64,000 bases of DNA from Spirosoma fluviale (GTDB lineage: Bacteria; Bacteroidota; Bacteroidia; Cytophagales; Spirosomataceae). Below, in pieces: positions 1 through 8,655 of this stretch. The translations under genes were made by a program, and so were the position numbers. The stretch covers positions 1,674,001 to 1,738,000 of the forward strand of contig NZ_OCNH01000001.1 of the NCBI RefSeq assembly GCF_900230225.1. Direction: 5' to 3'. Numbering within the stretch: the first letter of the stretch is position 1; each line of letters starts with the position of its first letter. A model generated the notes under the pieces. It ran no database searches. It saw only the letters and a program-made list of their open reading frames with translations, and was not told the origin of the DNA.

Positions 1-2
1 CC

Positions 3-563
3 TTATCGGGTGAAGCCATCCGGTATTCGCGGACTGTCCTGCGCTGGATGGGGATGCTGACTGGGGGCGGGGCTCTGCTGACGATGGGGGCTACCTGGTT
101 TGTGATGCATCAGGCCGACCAGAAAGAATTAATCGAATCGAATCAGGATGTGGCTTTGGCCGTCAGGGGGCTTTCCCGGCAGGTCTATGGTCTGGATTAC
201 CGGGTAGCCAATCTGGAATCCAGCCAGGCCGAAGATCGGGCCTTTAAGGTGCAGATTCTAACGGAACTGGGCTACTCCCGCCAAAACCAGACGGCCCTGC
301 TGAAAGGCCGGAATAAAAATGCATTGGTTCCCCAGCGGGTTACGCTTCCCCACATACAACCGCTCTCCCCCAGACAACCCGCCAAGCTACAGCAATCTCA
401 ACCCGCGCAGACCCTGCCGGATACCATCCGGCAGGGAAAACCAAAAAAGGGGGTATTCAACTGGCTCAAAGGCTTGATCTCCGTCCGGGACACGTCGGCT
501 TATCCCGACTCGACTTACATGGTTCAGGTTCAAAATTTCTCCCATTCCTATGAGCAAAAGTAA
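3..563 (+). CDS. membrane-anchored coiled-coil phage protein, partial at left edge
   Basis: The frame is open from the left edge of the window. An internal ATG at 48 exists, but the residues encoded before it (RYSRTVLRW) supply the basic flank expected in front of the following hydrophobic stretch (GGGALLTMGATWFVM), so the true start probably lies at or before the edge. After this single membrane segment comes a helical, polar region (about 25 to 75 after the ATG) that looks coiled-coil, then a Pro/Gln-rich linker and a basic tail. It overlaps the CHAP hydrolase gene by 14 bases. A membrane protein next to a lysin could be a holin or spanin-like lysis protein, but no family is recognised, so the role is inferred from position only. 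Confidence 0.5.
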   Translation, partial: LSGEAIRYSRTVLRWMGMLTGGGALLTMGATWFVMHQADQKELIESNQDVALAVRGLSRQVYGLDYRVANLESSQAEDRAFKVQILTELGYSRQNQTALLKGRNKNALVPQRVTLPHIQPLSPRQPAKLQQSQPAQTLPDTIRQGKPKKGVFNWLKGLISVRDTSAYPDSTYMVQVQNFSHSYEQK

Positions 564-1278
564 TGCACCGGCCAGCGTTGCCGAACAAATCCGGCGACTG
601 CGGCAGTTAGGCTGGGCCGTATGCGATACGCCCGGCTATACCCTAACCGACACACTACTTCGGTTTCAGCATGCTTCAGTCACTCCGGAGGGTAAACGAC
701 TGACGGTAGATGGCGAGTACGGTCCGCAAACACAGTCTGCTCTATTCGACGTATACGCGCCTTCGTTAGCTGAGAAGCTCCCTCAGCGAGTGCTGGTTGT
801 GGCGGCTTCGCAAGTGGGTGTATCGGAGGTTCCGGTCGGGTCCAACGCCGGACCACAGATTGATATGGTGCTCTCGTCGGTGGGGCTGGGTCGTGGCTAT
901 CCCTGGTGCGCGGCTTTTGTGTACTGGTGTTTTGGGCAGGCATCGCGTCAGCTGGGGGTAAAGAATCCTTGTCCGAAAACAGCGGGGGTTTTGAATTTAT
1001 GGGATTTGGCGGGCTACCGGTCAACGGGCCTGAGACGGATCACGGCTGCCCAGGCGCAGGCGAATCCCGCGCTGGTCAAGCCCGGTATGCAGTTTCTGCT
1101 GAAGCTGGGCTCCACATCAGGGCATACCGGTTTGGTGGAGCGGGTGGGGGCGGGTGGCCAGCTAATCACCCTGGAAGGAAACACCAATCAGGCGCTGTCG
1201 CGGGAAGGGACGGGGGTATTTCGACTGAGCCGGCGAACGGTCAAGTCGGTCAACCTGGGATTTATTGAGTACGCTTAA
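550..1278 (+). CDS. CHAP-domain cell-wall hydrolase (phage endolysin-like)
   Basis: This 242-residue protein has an N-terminal part (about 10 to 70) resembling a peptidoglycan-binding domain, with the DGEYGPQTQSAL pattern typical of PG_binding_1. A CHAP cysteine amidase/endopeptidase domain follows (about 80 to 240). The catalytic set is visible: Cys120 in PWCAAFVYWC, His192 in GHTG and Glu209/Asn211 in LEGNTN. Such enzymes cut peptidoglycan, here most likely for host lysis at the end of the phage cycle. No signal peptide is present, so export would need a holin or similar. It overlaps the upstream coiled-coil gene by 14 bases, and the next gene starts before its stop, indicating one late transcript. 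The CHAP assignment is secure; the endolysin role is inferred from context. Confidence 0.8.
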   Translation: MSKSNAPASVAEQIRRLRQLGWAVCDTPGYTLTDTLLRFQHASVTPEGKRLTVDGEYGPQTQSALFDVYAPSLAEKLPQRVLVVAASQVGVSEVPVGSNAGPQIDMVLSSVGLGRGYPWCAAFVYWCFGQASRQLGVKNPCPKTAGVLNLWDLAGYRSTGLRRITAAQAQANPALVKPGMQFLLKLGSTSGHTGLVERVGAGGQLITLEGNTNQALSREGTGVFRLSRRTVKSVNLGFIEYA

Positions 1279-1294
1279 CTTTCCTTTTCCTATC

Positions 1295-1735
1295 GTGAGA
1301 CAGATTCTTTTCCTCTTTATCGGGCTGAACATCAGCCTAACGGGCTTTGCTCAGATCAATACAAAGTCTGATGTTACTTTCAAGTATATAGATGGTGTTC
1401 TCAAGTTTCAGCTGGGAACAAAGACCTACGTGCCGGTCTCTCCGGTGAAAGCCGTGGGGGCTGGTCTGCGACTGGACCCCGACGGAAACTTGTCGGCCGA
1501 TCCGTTGTCGTCAGGTGTCGATGCGGCTACCTTAAACGCCCAGCTTGTCGAGAAAAAGTCTTGGAGGGCCGTCGCTACCTACCAGGAGCTTAAGAACCTG
1601 GTCCCGGTGGCCAATACGCTGCTTGAAATATTTGTGCGGGCGGATGAAAAACGCGGGGGTGGGCCAACGACCTACAACCTGATGCCCAATGGTGACTGTT
1701 ACCTGACTTCCTTTTTAGTAATCAAAGACAATTAA
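1295..1735 (+). CDS. secreted hypothetical protein, phage late region
   Basis: This is a small protein with a clear Sec signal peptide. A TTG at 1265 would overlap the lysin gene, but the in-frame GTG at 1295 gives a cleaner N-terminus (basic MRQ, hydrophobic ILFLFIGL core, cleavage after GFAQ) and is preferred here. The mature part, about 125 residues, includes a segment (VTFKYIDGVLKFQLGTKTYV) that looks like beta strands and a Gly/Asp-rich turn resembling phage baseplate or tail-fibre head sequences. No family is recognised. It ends 5 bases before the next gene, which also has a signal peptide, so the two are probably co-expressed and exported together. Signal peptides are unusual for virion proteins; a lysogen surface function is possible. 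Confidence 0.55.
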   Translation: MRQILFLFIGLNISLTGFAQINTKSDVTFKYIDGVLKFQLGTKTYVPVSPVKAVGAGLRLDPDGNLSADPLSSGVDAATLNAQLVEKKSWRAVATYQELKNLVPVANTLLEIFVRADEKRGGGPTTYNLMPNGDCYLTSFLVIKDN

Positions 1736-1740
1736 TACGC

Positions 1741-3630
1741 GTGAAAAAAATACTCTTTCTTGTTTTTTCCCTGATTACCGCTTTCGTACAGGGTCAGTCA
1801 TTGCCAGCGACAACCATTGGGGAAGTTGCTGATCAGGTTTTCCGTCAGCAACCCAACTCGCCAGGTTTGTCTCCCAGACATTACCGGAATGAGGACAGTA
1901 CGAAATTGGCGGTGATTGCTCAGGTTGGAGGCCGCAATCTACTTGACAAAAGCCTGATTGTGCCAGGCCAGTACTCGAATGTGAATGGCTTTTTTGCAAC
2001 CCCTTCGTTCAATGGCAGGCGGTCAGGTTTTATCCGGGTGAAACCCGGCACGACCTATACGGTTTCGGGTATCAATGTAAATTTTGTCGGAAACCAGTAT
2101 GATTCCCTGTTGACGGTTTCTTCTCCGTTAAGTACAGCGGGTGGCGTCTTCACCAGTTACACATTCACGACATTGCCCACTACGGCCTATGTCGGGCTGA
2201 ACATCAATGCCAACGCGGTTTTTGGGACTGACAATACAGCTATGCTCAACGAAGGAGCTACAGCAGTGGGATATGAGTCGTTTTTGCCCACAGCCGTAAA
2301 AGGTGAGTTTGTGACGGGTCGGATTGCGGGGGTGATGTATGAGAAGGATTACGCCACGGTAGGTACCAACCTGATCGACCCGGCCGGTCTGGTTTCTGGG
2401 AGCTATTACGGTTTCTCATCCAATACCATAACAACCGCTTCGGGCTGGGTGCGAACCGGGTTGATTCCGGTTCGTCCCCATACCATTTATACCCTGTCGG
2501 GCGTAAACACTACGTTTGTCGGCTCCGAATTTACCAGTGCCGGTCAGTCCAGCCGGATTCGGGTGCTCTCCCAAAGCGGTACGCTGGTGAACGTTATTTC
2601 CTTTCGGACCAGCTCAACGGCGGCCTATGTCGGGCTTAACATCCAATCGGTGGGGCAGACAGCCTCCGCAGCCACGGCTCAGTTAGAGTTAGGCGGCCGA
2701 ACCGCTTATGCGGCCTATACCGCTACCGGCGTAGCAGGTGCAACCGGATCAAGTAGCTCCCTGCCGAATCTGTTTGTGTCCTATAGCCCGCCGGGCGGTG
2801 CCCAGGCAACGTTCACAGTGTATTGCCGGTATGCACCCGGCTCGACCTATTATGTCGGCTACATACTCAAACGCTACGTGAATACAACGGAGCGGGCAGA
2901 TATGTACCGCATTATGGGTGCTGACCTATACCAATACTTGGGGGGAAGTATGATTGCCTCAGGAGTGAATCTGCTGACAAATGGAGAGAGTGAGAATGTC
3001 TGGAAGGCGGTCGGTAAAAGCGATTTTACGGGTGGGGTTCATGGGGACGAATCGCTGACGAGTGTGAGTTTCTACCTCAACTCGGTGGCTCTGTCCGCTT
3101 CCGATTTGACGGTTGGCTTTAGCTTAAAACCGGCTTCGGACTTCTGGTATATACAAACCTCAACGATGATCGAAACGGATAACGCTACCCTTACACCGAT
3201 GGCAACTCATCAGAAGCGAACTGATTTTGTTGTGGGGGGCTATAAGACGTTTAATCGGCTGACCTGGCTGGCGAGTCCCAATGTGGATGTCTGGTACTCC
3301 GGCATTGCGTGCGTAGCGATTTCGCAAGCTGATGTGGCCTACGATGAGGATTTTACCAATTACGTGTTGGACCGCTCGAAAACGTCGGGTACCCGCATTA
3401 TCAACAAGCAGGGAGGCAGACGGCAGATTGACTACTACTCGGCGGCCAATAATATGGGGGTATCGGTCAGTAGCCAAATTCTCAAACCATCGGCTCAGGA
3501 CGTAAATGCCAAACTCGAATTGTGGGATGTTCCCGACTATGCGAAATATTATCGGGGGTTATATGCTCAGACACCGGCCATTGGCGATGTGTGGGAAAGT
3601 CTGCAGACGGTTCGTCACTATAAAAATTAA
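1741..3630 (+). CDS. secreted protein with duplicated beta-sandwich-like domain
   Basis: It starts with GTG at 1741, giving MKKILFLVFSLITAFVQGQS, a convincing Sec signal peptide. The mature protein (about 610 residues) contains a tandem domain: residues about 65 to 160 and 210 to 305 align with each other, sharing the pattern N-L-[LI]-D-x-x-x-[LI]-V, a PGTTYTVSG or PHTIYTLSG turn, and [TA]AYVGLNI. This repeat resembles the carbohydrate-binding-like modules seen in phage tail and fibre proteins. The C-terminal 290 residues are beta-rich, and the mature protein is low in Cys and rich in Thr, Ser, Tyr and Gly. No catalytic motif is seen. It lies in the late operon after the lysin. It may be a receptor- or glycan-binding protein; the secretion signal argues for surface display rather than packaging into the virion. 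Confidence 0.6.
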   Translation: MKKILFLVFSLITAFVQGQSLPATTIGEVADQVFRQQPNSPGLSPRHYRNEDSTKLAVIAQVGGRNLLDKSLIVPGQYSNVNGFFATPSFNGRRSGFIRVKPGTTYTVSGINVNFVGNQYDSLLTVSSPLSTAGGVFTSYTFTTLPTTAYVGLNINANAVFGTDNTAMLNEGATAVGYESFLPTAVKGEFVTGRIAGVMYEKDYATVGTNLIDPAGLVSGSYYGFSSNTITTASGWVRTGLIPVRPHTIYTLSGVNTTFVGSEFTSAGQSSRIRVLSQSGTLVNVISFRTSSTAAYVGLNIQSVGQTASAATAQLELGGRTAYAAYTATGVAGATGSSSSLPNLFVSYSPPGGAQATFTVYCRYAPGSTYYVGYILKRYVNTTERADMYRIMGADLYQYLGGSMIASGVNLLTNGESENVWKAVGKSDFTGGVHGDESLTSVSFYLNSVALSASDLTVGFSLKPASDFWYIQTSTMIETDNATLTPMATHQKRTDFVVGGYKTFNRLTWLASPNVDVWYSGIACVAISQADVAYDEDFTNYVLDRSKTSGTRIINKQGGRRQIDYYSAANNMGVSVSSQILKPSAQDVNAKLELWDVPDYAKYYRGLYAQTPAIGDVWESLQTVRHYKN

Positions 3631-3653
3631 GACGTCTTATTTCTGATTTACCC

Positions 3654-4355
3654 ATGTTGAATCAATCCAATGTATGGGGATTACTCTATACCCATCATCT
3701 GGTACCGGATCGTGTGCTGGCCCAGTCGCTGGCCACGATTCGGGCGATGGGTCTGCCCGATGAGCAGCTGGTAATTTCCTGCCATCGGCCGGATGCCCGG
3801 CTACCGGACCGGGCACGGAAGGTTTTTCATAAGTCTGACAATGCCAACTGGATTCCGGCGATCTACTCCCAGATGATAGCCGGGTTATCGTTGATACCTG
3901 GGGGTGATCGGGTGCTGACGCTGGAACACGACGTGTTCTATCCGGTAACGTACCTCGATCAGATGAGCGCAGCGATGACCGAAGCGGGGAGCGTTTATTA
4001 CTATACCTTACTGCGTCATCTGGATTTGCGGGATGGGCAACGAACAGAATTCTGGGCCAGTGATTCGAATGGTACCCGTACCCTGCAATCATGTGCCGGT
4101 GGTTACGTCGATACCCTGATGGGCTTTGCGCGGGCTGACCTGGAGGCCTATAATGCGGGGAAGCTCGATAAGGCCTTTGAACTGGGGATGGGCGGGGGCG
4201 GCTCCTGGCGACGGGTGGATGGTGATCAGCCCGTACTGGACGTTCGGCATGGGGCCAATACGACCAGTACGGGTTACGAAAAAGAAGCTTATTTTATTGA
4301 ATATAAGAACGCATACTGGGGCTACGCCCATCAGCTGCGGAAACGGCTAATGTGA
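3654..4355 (+). CDS. glycosyltransferase-like protein of the phage late region
   Basis: This protein of 233 residues has a Rossmann-like start (VWGLLYTHHLVPDRVLAQSL) and the acidic motif EHD at residues 91 to 93 in VLTLEHDVFYP. That motif sits where the DxD metal-binding motif of GT-A glycosyltransferases is found. A Gly-rich loop (GMGGGGSW) and a late DGDQPVLDVRHG segment follow. There is no signal peptide or membrane segment, so it should be cytoplasmic. It is the last rightward gene of the late block, 23 bases after the duplicated-domain secreted protein, which suggests it modifies that protein, the virion or a host surface glycan. The fold call is by pattern only and the family is not named; moderate confidence. 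Confidence 0.5.
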   Translation: MLNQSNVWGLLYTHHLVPDRVLAQSLATIRAMGLPDEQLVISCHRPDARLPDRARKVFHKSDNANWIPAIYSQMIAGLSLIPGGDRVLTLEHDVFYPVTYLDQMSAAMTEAGSVYYYTLLRHLDLRDGQRTEFWASDSNGTRTLQSCAGGYVDTLMGFARADLEAYNAGKLDKAFELGMGGGGSWRRVDGDQPVLDVRHGANTTSTGYEKEAYFIEYKNAYWGYAHQLRKRLM

Positions 4356-4487
4356 AGTTTCGGAGAAGTGAATATTTGGAGTTTTTATTTTTATTGAATA
4401 GCTACCTACCGCAACTGTTTGAGCCTATGTCTTTCAGCGGTCTAGTAATTGGGAGTACCTTGTTTTATTTTCTCTATTTATGGCTAA

Positions 4488-5441
4488 CTAATAGAAATAA
4501 TTAGGCCTTCTGAACAATACCTCGCAGTTAGGAAGTTCCCTCCTTAGTTGCATAATTTCACGATCATCGACATCTTTACAATATCTTAGATCAATAACTT
4601 TTAAATTATAGAGACCGTATAATGGAGTTAAATTGCTTAAAAAATAATTTGAAGATAAATTTAAATATTCAAGTTTTTGAAGTGACGAAAGGCAACTCAA
4701 ATCTGTGATACCCATGTCTATAACCTCATCGCCAAATTCATTTGTCTCACCGCTACACCAATTACCCATTGAAATGTCTAGATATTTGAGTTCGATTAAT
4801 TCTTCTAAATCGGAAGCATCTGGGGCATATTGATGAATAACTAGCCCAATTAGTGTCTTTGAATGAGCTTTAAGTTCTTCCGGTTCAAATCTACTAAATT
4901 TTAAGATTAGCCATCTAAGTGATTTGAAAATTAATAAGGAACCACCTGTATTCGTTATAATAAATGGTAATGTATGGGCCCATTGGAAACTATGGTTCGA
5001 CTTCGGGTATGATTCTTGGCTTTGCTTATCATTGGCATAGGTCGAGCTAATTAAATCTCCACCGTTAAAATGGGCGGGTGCGGTATAAAAATAGGTATCA
5101 AATAAAAGCTTTCTCCTACTGACAAGATCATTGTCATATTTTCGGGTTTGTTCAAAACGAATACTAAAGTAATATTCCAGAAAAAAATTATCTATAAAGT
5201 CTATATAATCATCTTCATAATTACGTTCTCCTTCAAATCTCTCATGTATCAAACTATTTAATTGGTCTGATAATGCTAAATCAGACTTGTATTCATTACT
5301 TATGGTATTCCATATCTTTAATTTATCAAGATAACTATCGTATTCCATATGGTTTTTAAATTCTTTCTTGAGAAAATCTCGTTTTTGACTGTTGGTTATT
5401 TTACATGGAAAACTAAAAGGGTATAATATAAAACAGTTCAT
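4488..5441 (-). CDS. leucine-rich-repeat protein in cargo region
   Basis: The gene encodes 317 residues from an ATG at 5441. The N-terminal two thirds are rich in Tyr, Asp, Lys and Phe and match no family I know. Residues about 205 to 300 form three to four degenerate leucine-rich repeats (LIELKYLDIS, LQKLEYLNLSSNYF, LYNLKVIDLRYC), a protein-interaction solenoid. It has no signal peptide and is probably cytoplasmic. The gene is visibly AT-rich compared with the flanking phage genes and is transcribed opposite to them, typical of a moron acquired separately. It sits directly before the type I restriction operon, so a defence, toxin or immunity role is possible, but nothing in the sequence proves it. 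Confidence 0.6.
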   Translation of the reverse strand: MNCFILYPFSFPCKITNSQKRDFLKKEFKNHMEYDSYLDKLKIWNTISNEYKSDLALSDQLNSLIHERFEGERNYEDDYIDFIDNFFLEYYFSIRFEQTRKYDNDLVSRRKLLFDTYFYTAPAHFNGGDLISSTYANDKQSQESYPKSNHSFQWAHTLPFIITNTGGSLLIFKSLRWLILKFSRFEPEELKAHSKTLIGLVIHQYAPDASDLEELIELKYLDISMGNWCSGETNEFGDEVIDMGITDLSCLSSLQKLEYLNLSSNYFLSNLTPLYGLYNLKVIDLRYCKDVDDREIMQLRRELPNCEVLFRRPNYFY

Positions 5442-5949
5442 GAAAATTCAAAAACTTAAATAATGCCCAAAACTTGCGTCTCCTAATTCACATTATGGCA
5501 GTAAGTTTAATAGAATTCCGCATAATAATAAGAAGAAGCCAATAATAAATAGTAATAACCTGAAGAAATAACTATTTATTTCAAATGTGTTTCATGAAAT
5601 TAAATAGTTCTCTGATAGTCAACCCAATAGGGATGAAGTATTAAATTTTGCAAATAGGTATACTTGTTTATTGTTTTGGTAACTTTTCTAAGACTATATT
5701 TGACAATCAAGGTAAGACTTGACTTGGTAAAAAGGTCATACCGCCAACGTAATAGCTTCTGAAGTGAACTAATAGGTTAGATAATATCATGAGTCCTTCT
5801 CCCAATTCAAGGGCAATACTGATGAAGGCCCTGATCTTTAATTTGTAAAATTGTCGGTTAAGTACTGGTAAGCCTTTAAAAAGTTTATTTTTGGTCGCGA
5901 TATCCGCCCATTATTCATTTACTTAGGAAGGTTTTATTTAAAGTACCTA
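5442..5949. other. AT-rich intergenic region upstream of hsdM
   Basis: These 508 bases separate the divergent LRR and hsdM genes. I find no plausible coding frame. The stretch probably holds promoters for both genes; one candidate for hsdM is listed separately. No strong hairpin or repeat stands out. Confidence 0.5.
5671..5702 (+). promoter_or_regulatory. candidate Bacteroidota-type promoter for hsdM operon
   Basis: A TTG at 5671 to 5673 is followed after 21 bases by TATATTTG at 5695 to 5702. The latter matches the Bacteroidota -7 consensus TAnnTTTG, and the spacing fits the -33/-7 arrangement. It would leave a leader of about 240 bases before the hsdM ATG. The call is by motif only; chance matches are likely in AT-rich DNA. 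Confidence 0.3.
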
Positions 5950-7527
5950 ATGTCAGCCGAACAAAAGAAACAGTTAGAACAACAGCTCTGGAATATTGCC
6001 AATACCCTGCGGGGTAAAATGGACGCCGACGATTTCCGGGATTATATACTAGGATTCATTTTTTACAAATACCTGTCCGAGAAAATGGAACTCTATGCCA
6101 ATCAGTTACTGGCAGAAGATGGTATTACGTACGTCAAACTGGATGAGGAGAGCGAGGAAGGCCGGGAGTTTATGGCCGTCATTAAAGAAGAAGCCATTCA
6201 AACGCTAGGCTTCTTTCTCAAGCCCTCTGAACTCTTCAAGGAGATTGTCAGACGTGGGCAGGGGAAGGAGGATGAAGAGGGTCAATCCAATTTTATTTTG
6301 GGCGACCTGGCCAATATCCTTAACAACATCGAACAAAGTACGATGGGTACGGATAGTGAGGAGGATTTTAACCGACTCTTTGAAGACCTGGACCTGACCT
6401 CAAGTAAGCTGGGACGTACCGAATCAGCTAAAAATGCGTTGATTATTAAGGTGTTGGAACACCTCAATGTTATTGACTTTCAGCTGGACGATATTGAAGC
6501 GGATGTACTGGGCGATGCCTACGAATACCTGATAGGACAGTTTGCCAGTGGTGCCGGGAAAAAAGCAGGTGAATTCTATACCCCTCAGCAGGTATCTAAA
6601 ATTCTGGCCAAGATTGTAACCAGTGGCAAAACCAAGCTAAAATCTGTCTATGACCCAACCTGTGGTTCCGGTTCCTTACTGCTACGGGTAGCCAAAGAAG
6701 TAAAGGAGGTATCTAACTTCTACGGGCAGGAGCTAAACCGGACAACCTACAACCTTGCCCGGATGAACATGATTTTGCACGACGTGCATTACCGTAAGTT
6801 TGACATCCGGCAGGATGATACCCTGGAACACCCCGGCCATATTGACAAACGGTTTGAAGCCATCGTAGCCAATCCGCCCTTCTCGGCTCAATGGAGTGCG
6901 AACCCGCTATTTATTTCTGACGACCGCTTTAGCCAGTACGGTAAATTAGCTCCCGCCAGCAAAGCCGACTTTGCCTTTGTGCAGCACATGGTACACCACC
7001 TGGCCGAAAACGGCACAATGGCCGTTGTGGTTGCCCACGGCGTATTATTTAGGGGAGGAGCCGAAGGACACATACGCGAACACCTGATTGCTGATAAAAA
7101 CTATCTCGATGCGGTGATTGGCTTACCGGCCAACATTTTCTACGGCACCAGTATACCAACGGCTATATTGGTATTTAAAAAGTGCCGTGAGCATCCCGAT
7201 GACGTTCTGTTTATTGATGCCAGCGCCTACTATGAAAAAGGCAAGAACCAGAATAGTCTACGCGAAAGCGATATTGACAAAATTGTTGAGACTTACCGCA
7301 ATTGGGCAATAGAAGAAAAGTATAGTTACCGGGCTTCGTTGGATGAGATAAGGACGAACGAGTACAACTTAAATATCCCGCGCTATGTGGATACGTTTGC
7401 CGATGAAGAAGCTATAGATCTCCAAAGCATAGCAGAACAGTTGAAAATGTTGGAAACTGACATTTCTTCAACAGACGCAACGATAGCCGAATTCTGCCAA
7501 CAACTTAATATTGCTACACCTTTTTAA
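5950..7527 (+). CDS. hsdM: type I restriction-modification DNA methyltransferase subunit HsdM
   Basis: This 525-residue protein has the layout of HsdM: an N-terminal helical HsdM_N domain (about 5 to 150) and an N6-adenine methyltransferase core. The SAM-binding motif I is DPTCGSGS at 235 to 242 and the catalytic motif IV is NPPF at 308 to 311, the pattern used by adenine-N6 methylases. With HsdS it methylates adenines in the recognition site and protects host DNA; with HsdR it forms the restriction complex. hsdS starts 2 bases after its stop. Base composition matches hsdR and the surrounding phage genes, unlike the AT-rich hsdS between them. Length is normal and no key residue is missing. 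Confidence 0.96.
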   Translation: MSAEQKKQLEQQLWNIANTLRGKMDADDFRDYILGFIFYKYLSEKMELYANQLLAEDGITYVKLDEESEEGREFMAVIKEEAIQTLGFFLKPSELFKEIVRRGQGKEDEEGQSNFILGDLANILNNIEQSTMGTDSEEDFNRLFEDLDLTSSKLGRTESAKNALIIKVLEHLNVIDFQLDDIEADVLGDAYEYLIGQFASGAGKKAGEFYTPQQVSKILAKIVTSGKTKLKSVYDPTCGSGSLLLRVAKEVKEVSNFYGQELNRTTYNLARMNMILHDVHYRKFDIRQDDTLEHPGHIDKRFEAIVANPPFSAQWSANPLFISDDRFSQYGKLAPASKADFAFVQHMVHHLAENGTMAVVVAHGVLFRGGAEGHIREHLIADKNYLDAVIGLPANIFYGTSIPTAILVFKKCREHPDDVLFIDASAYYEKGKNQNSLRESDIDKIVETYRNWAIEEKYSYRASLDEIRTNEYNLNIPRYVDTFADEEAIDLQSIAEQLKMLETDISSTDATIAEFCQQLNIATPF

Positions 7528-7529
7528 TT

Positions 7530-8606
7530 ATGTCTTATAATAAAAGTAAAGTTCCCGAATTTCGCTTTTTAGAATTTCAAGGAGACTGGAAGGAGTTTAA
7601 AATAGGAAATATACTAACTATAGGGAGCGGTAGAGACTATAAACATTTGGAAGAAGGTAGTATTCCTGTTTTTGGATCTGGAGGTCTAATGACTAAAGTT
7701 AATGATTATCTATATGACGGAGAAACTGTTTGTATTGGTCGGAAAGGTACAATAGATAAACCGATGTATTTTAACGGTAAAATATGGACTGTTGATACGT
7801 TATTTTACACTCATTCATTCCACAATTCACTTCCAAAATTTATATATTATTTATTTCTAAAAATTAATTGGAAACAGCATAATGAGGCAGGAGGTGTGCC
7901 AAGTTTATCTAAAAGTATAATTGAGAAAATTCAATTAGTTCTCCCCTCTCTCCCCGAACAACAAAAGATAGCTTCGTTCCTTACTGCCATTGATACTAAA
8001 ATTGTACTACTGAACAAAAAGAAATCTCTCTTGGAGCAGTATAAGAAAGGTGTTATGCAGCAGATTTTTAGCCAGAAAATACGCTTTAAAGATGATAATG
8101 AGGAAGATTTTCCAAAGTGGGAAGTGAAGAAATTGAAGCAAATTTTAACTATTGGTAATGGCAGAGATTATAGACATTTAGGAGAAGGAGACATTCCTGT
8201 TTTCGGCACTGGCGGCTTAATGACTAAAGTTGATGATTATTTATATGATGGAGAAACTGTTTGTATAGGTAGGAAGGGAACTATAGATAGACCTATGTAT
8301 TTTAACGGTAAAATATGGACTGTTGATACATTATTTTATACTCATTCATTTGTTGATGTTCTTCCAAAGTTTGTGTATATTTTATTTCTAAAAATCAATT
8401 GGAAACAGCATAACGAAGCAGGAGGTGTACCTAGCTTATCAAAAAGCACAATTGAACAGATTTATTTAAGTATTCCTACACTACCGGAACAAACTAAAAT
8501 TTCAGATTTCCTTTTTGTAATTGATAATAAAATTAATATGATAGATAAACAACTCGAATTTACTAAAACCTACAAAAAAGGACTTCTTCAACAGCTTTTT
8601 GTTTAA
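7530..8606 (+). CDS. hsdS: type I restriction specificity subunit HsdS with two near-identical TRDs
   Basis: The 358 residues form the usual HsdS plan of two target-recognition domains, each followed by a conserved helical spacer (LPEQQKIASFL and LPEQTKISDFL, with YKKGVMQQIF and YKKGLLQQLF). Unusually, the two TRDs (about 10 to 135 and 190 to 310) are almost the same protein: both contain IGxGRDY, IPVFGxGGLMTKV, GETVCIGRKGTID, FNGKIWTVDTLFYTHSF and WKQHNEAGGVPSLSKS. Because HsdS halves bind DNA in inverted orientation, identical TRDs predict a palindromic interrupted recognition site. The DNA of the two halves differs at many third codon positions, so both are maintained rather than newly copied. 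The gene is AT-rich compared with hsdM and hsdR, suggesting import. Confidence 0.93.
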   Translation: MSYNKSKVPEFRFLEFQGDWKEFKIGNILTIGSGRDYKHLEEGSIPVFGSGGLMTKVNDYLYDGETVCIGRKGTIDKPMYFNGKIWTVDTLFYTHSFHNSLPKFIYYLFLKINWKQHNEAGGVPSLSKSIIEKIQLVLPSLPEQQKIASFLTAIDTKIVLLNKKKSLLEQYKKGVMQQIFSQKIRFKDDNEEDFPKWEVKKLKQILTIGNGRDYRHLGEGDIPVFGTGGLMTKVDDYLYDGETVCIGRKGTIDRPMYFNGKIWTVDTLFYTHSFVDVLPKFVYILFLKINWKQHNEAGGVPSLSKSTIEQIYLSIPTLPEQTKISDFLFVIDNKINMIDKQLEFTKTYKKGLLQQLFV

Positions 8607-8655
8607 CTACACATCATCAGCTAAACAAAACTTGCTGGCCAAATCATCCACACCA

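Noticed and set aside
680..1268. Open frames inside the CHAP hydrolase gene on both strands
   Set aside because: They overlap a gene with clear catalytic motifs and have no recognisable product; they are shadows.
7604..8459. Recent tandem duplication or assembly artefact in hsdS
   Set aside because: The two halves differ at many synonymous positions and in their flanking segments, so a recent copy or assembly collapse is unlikely.
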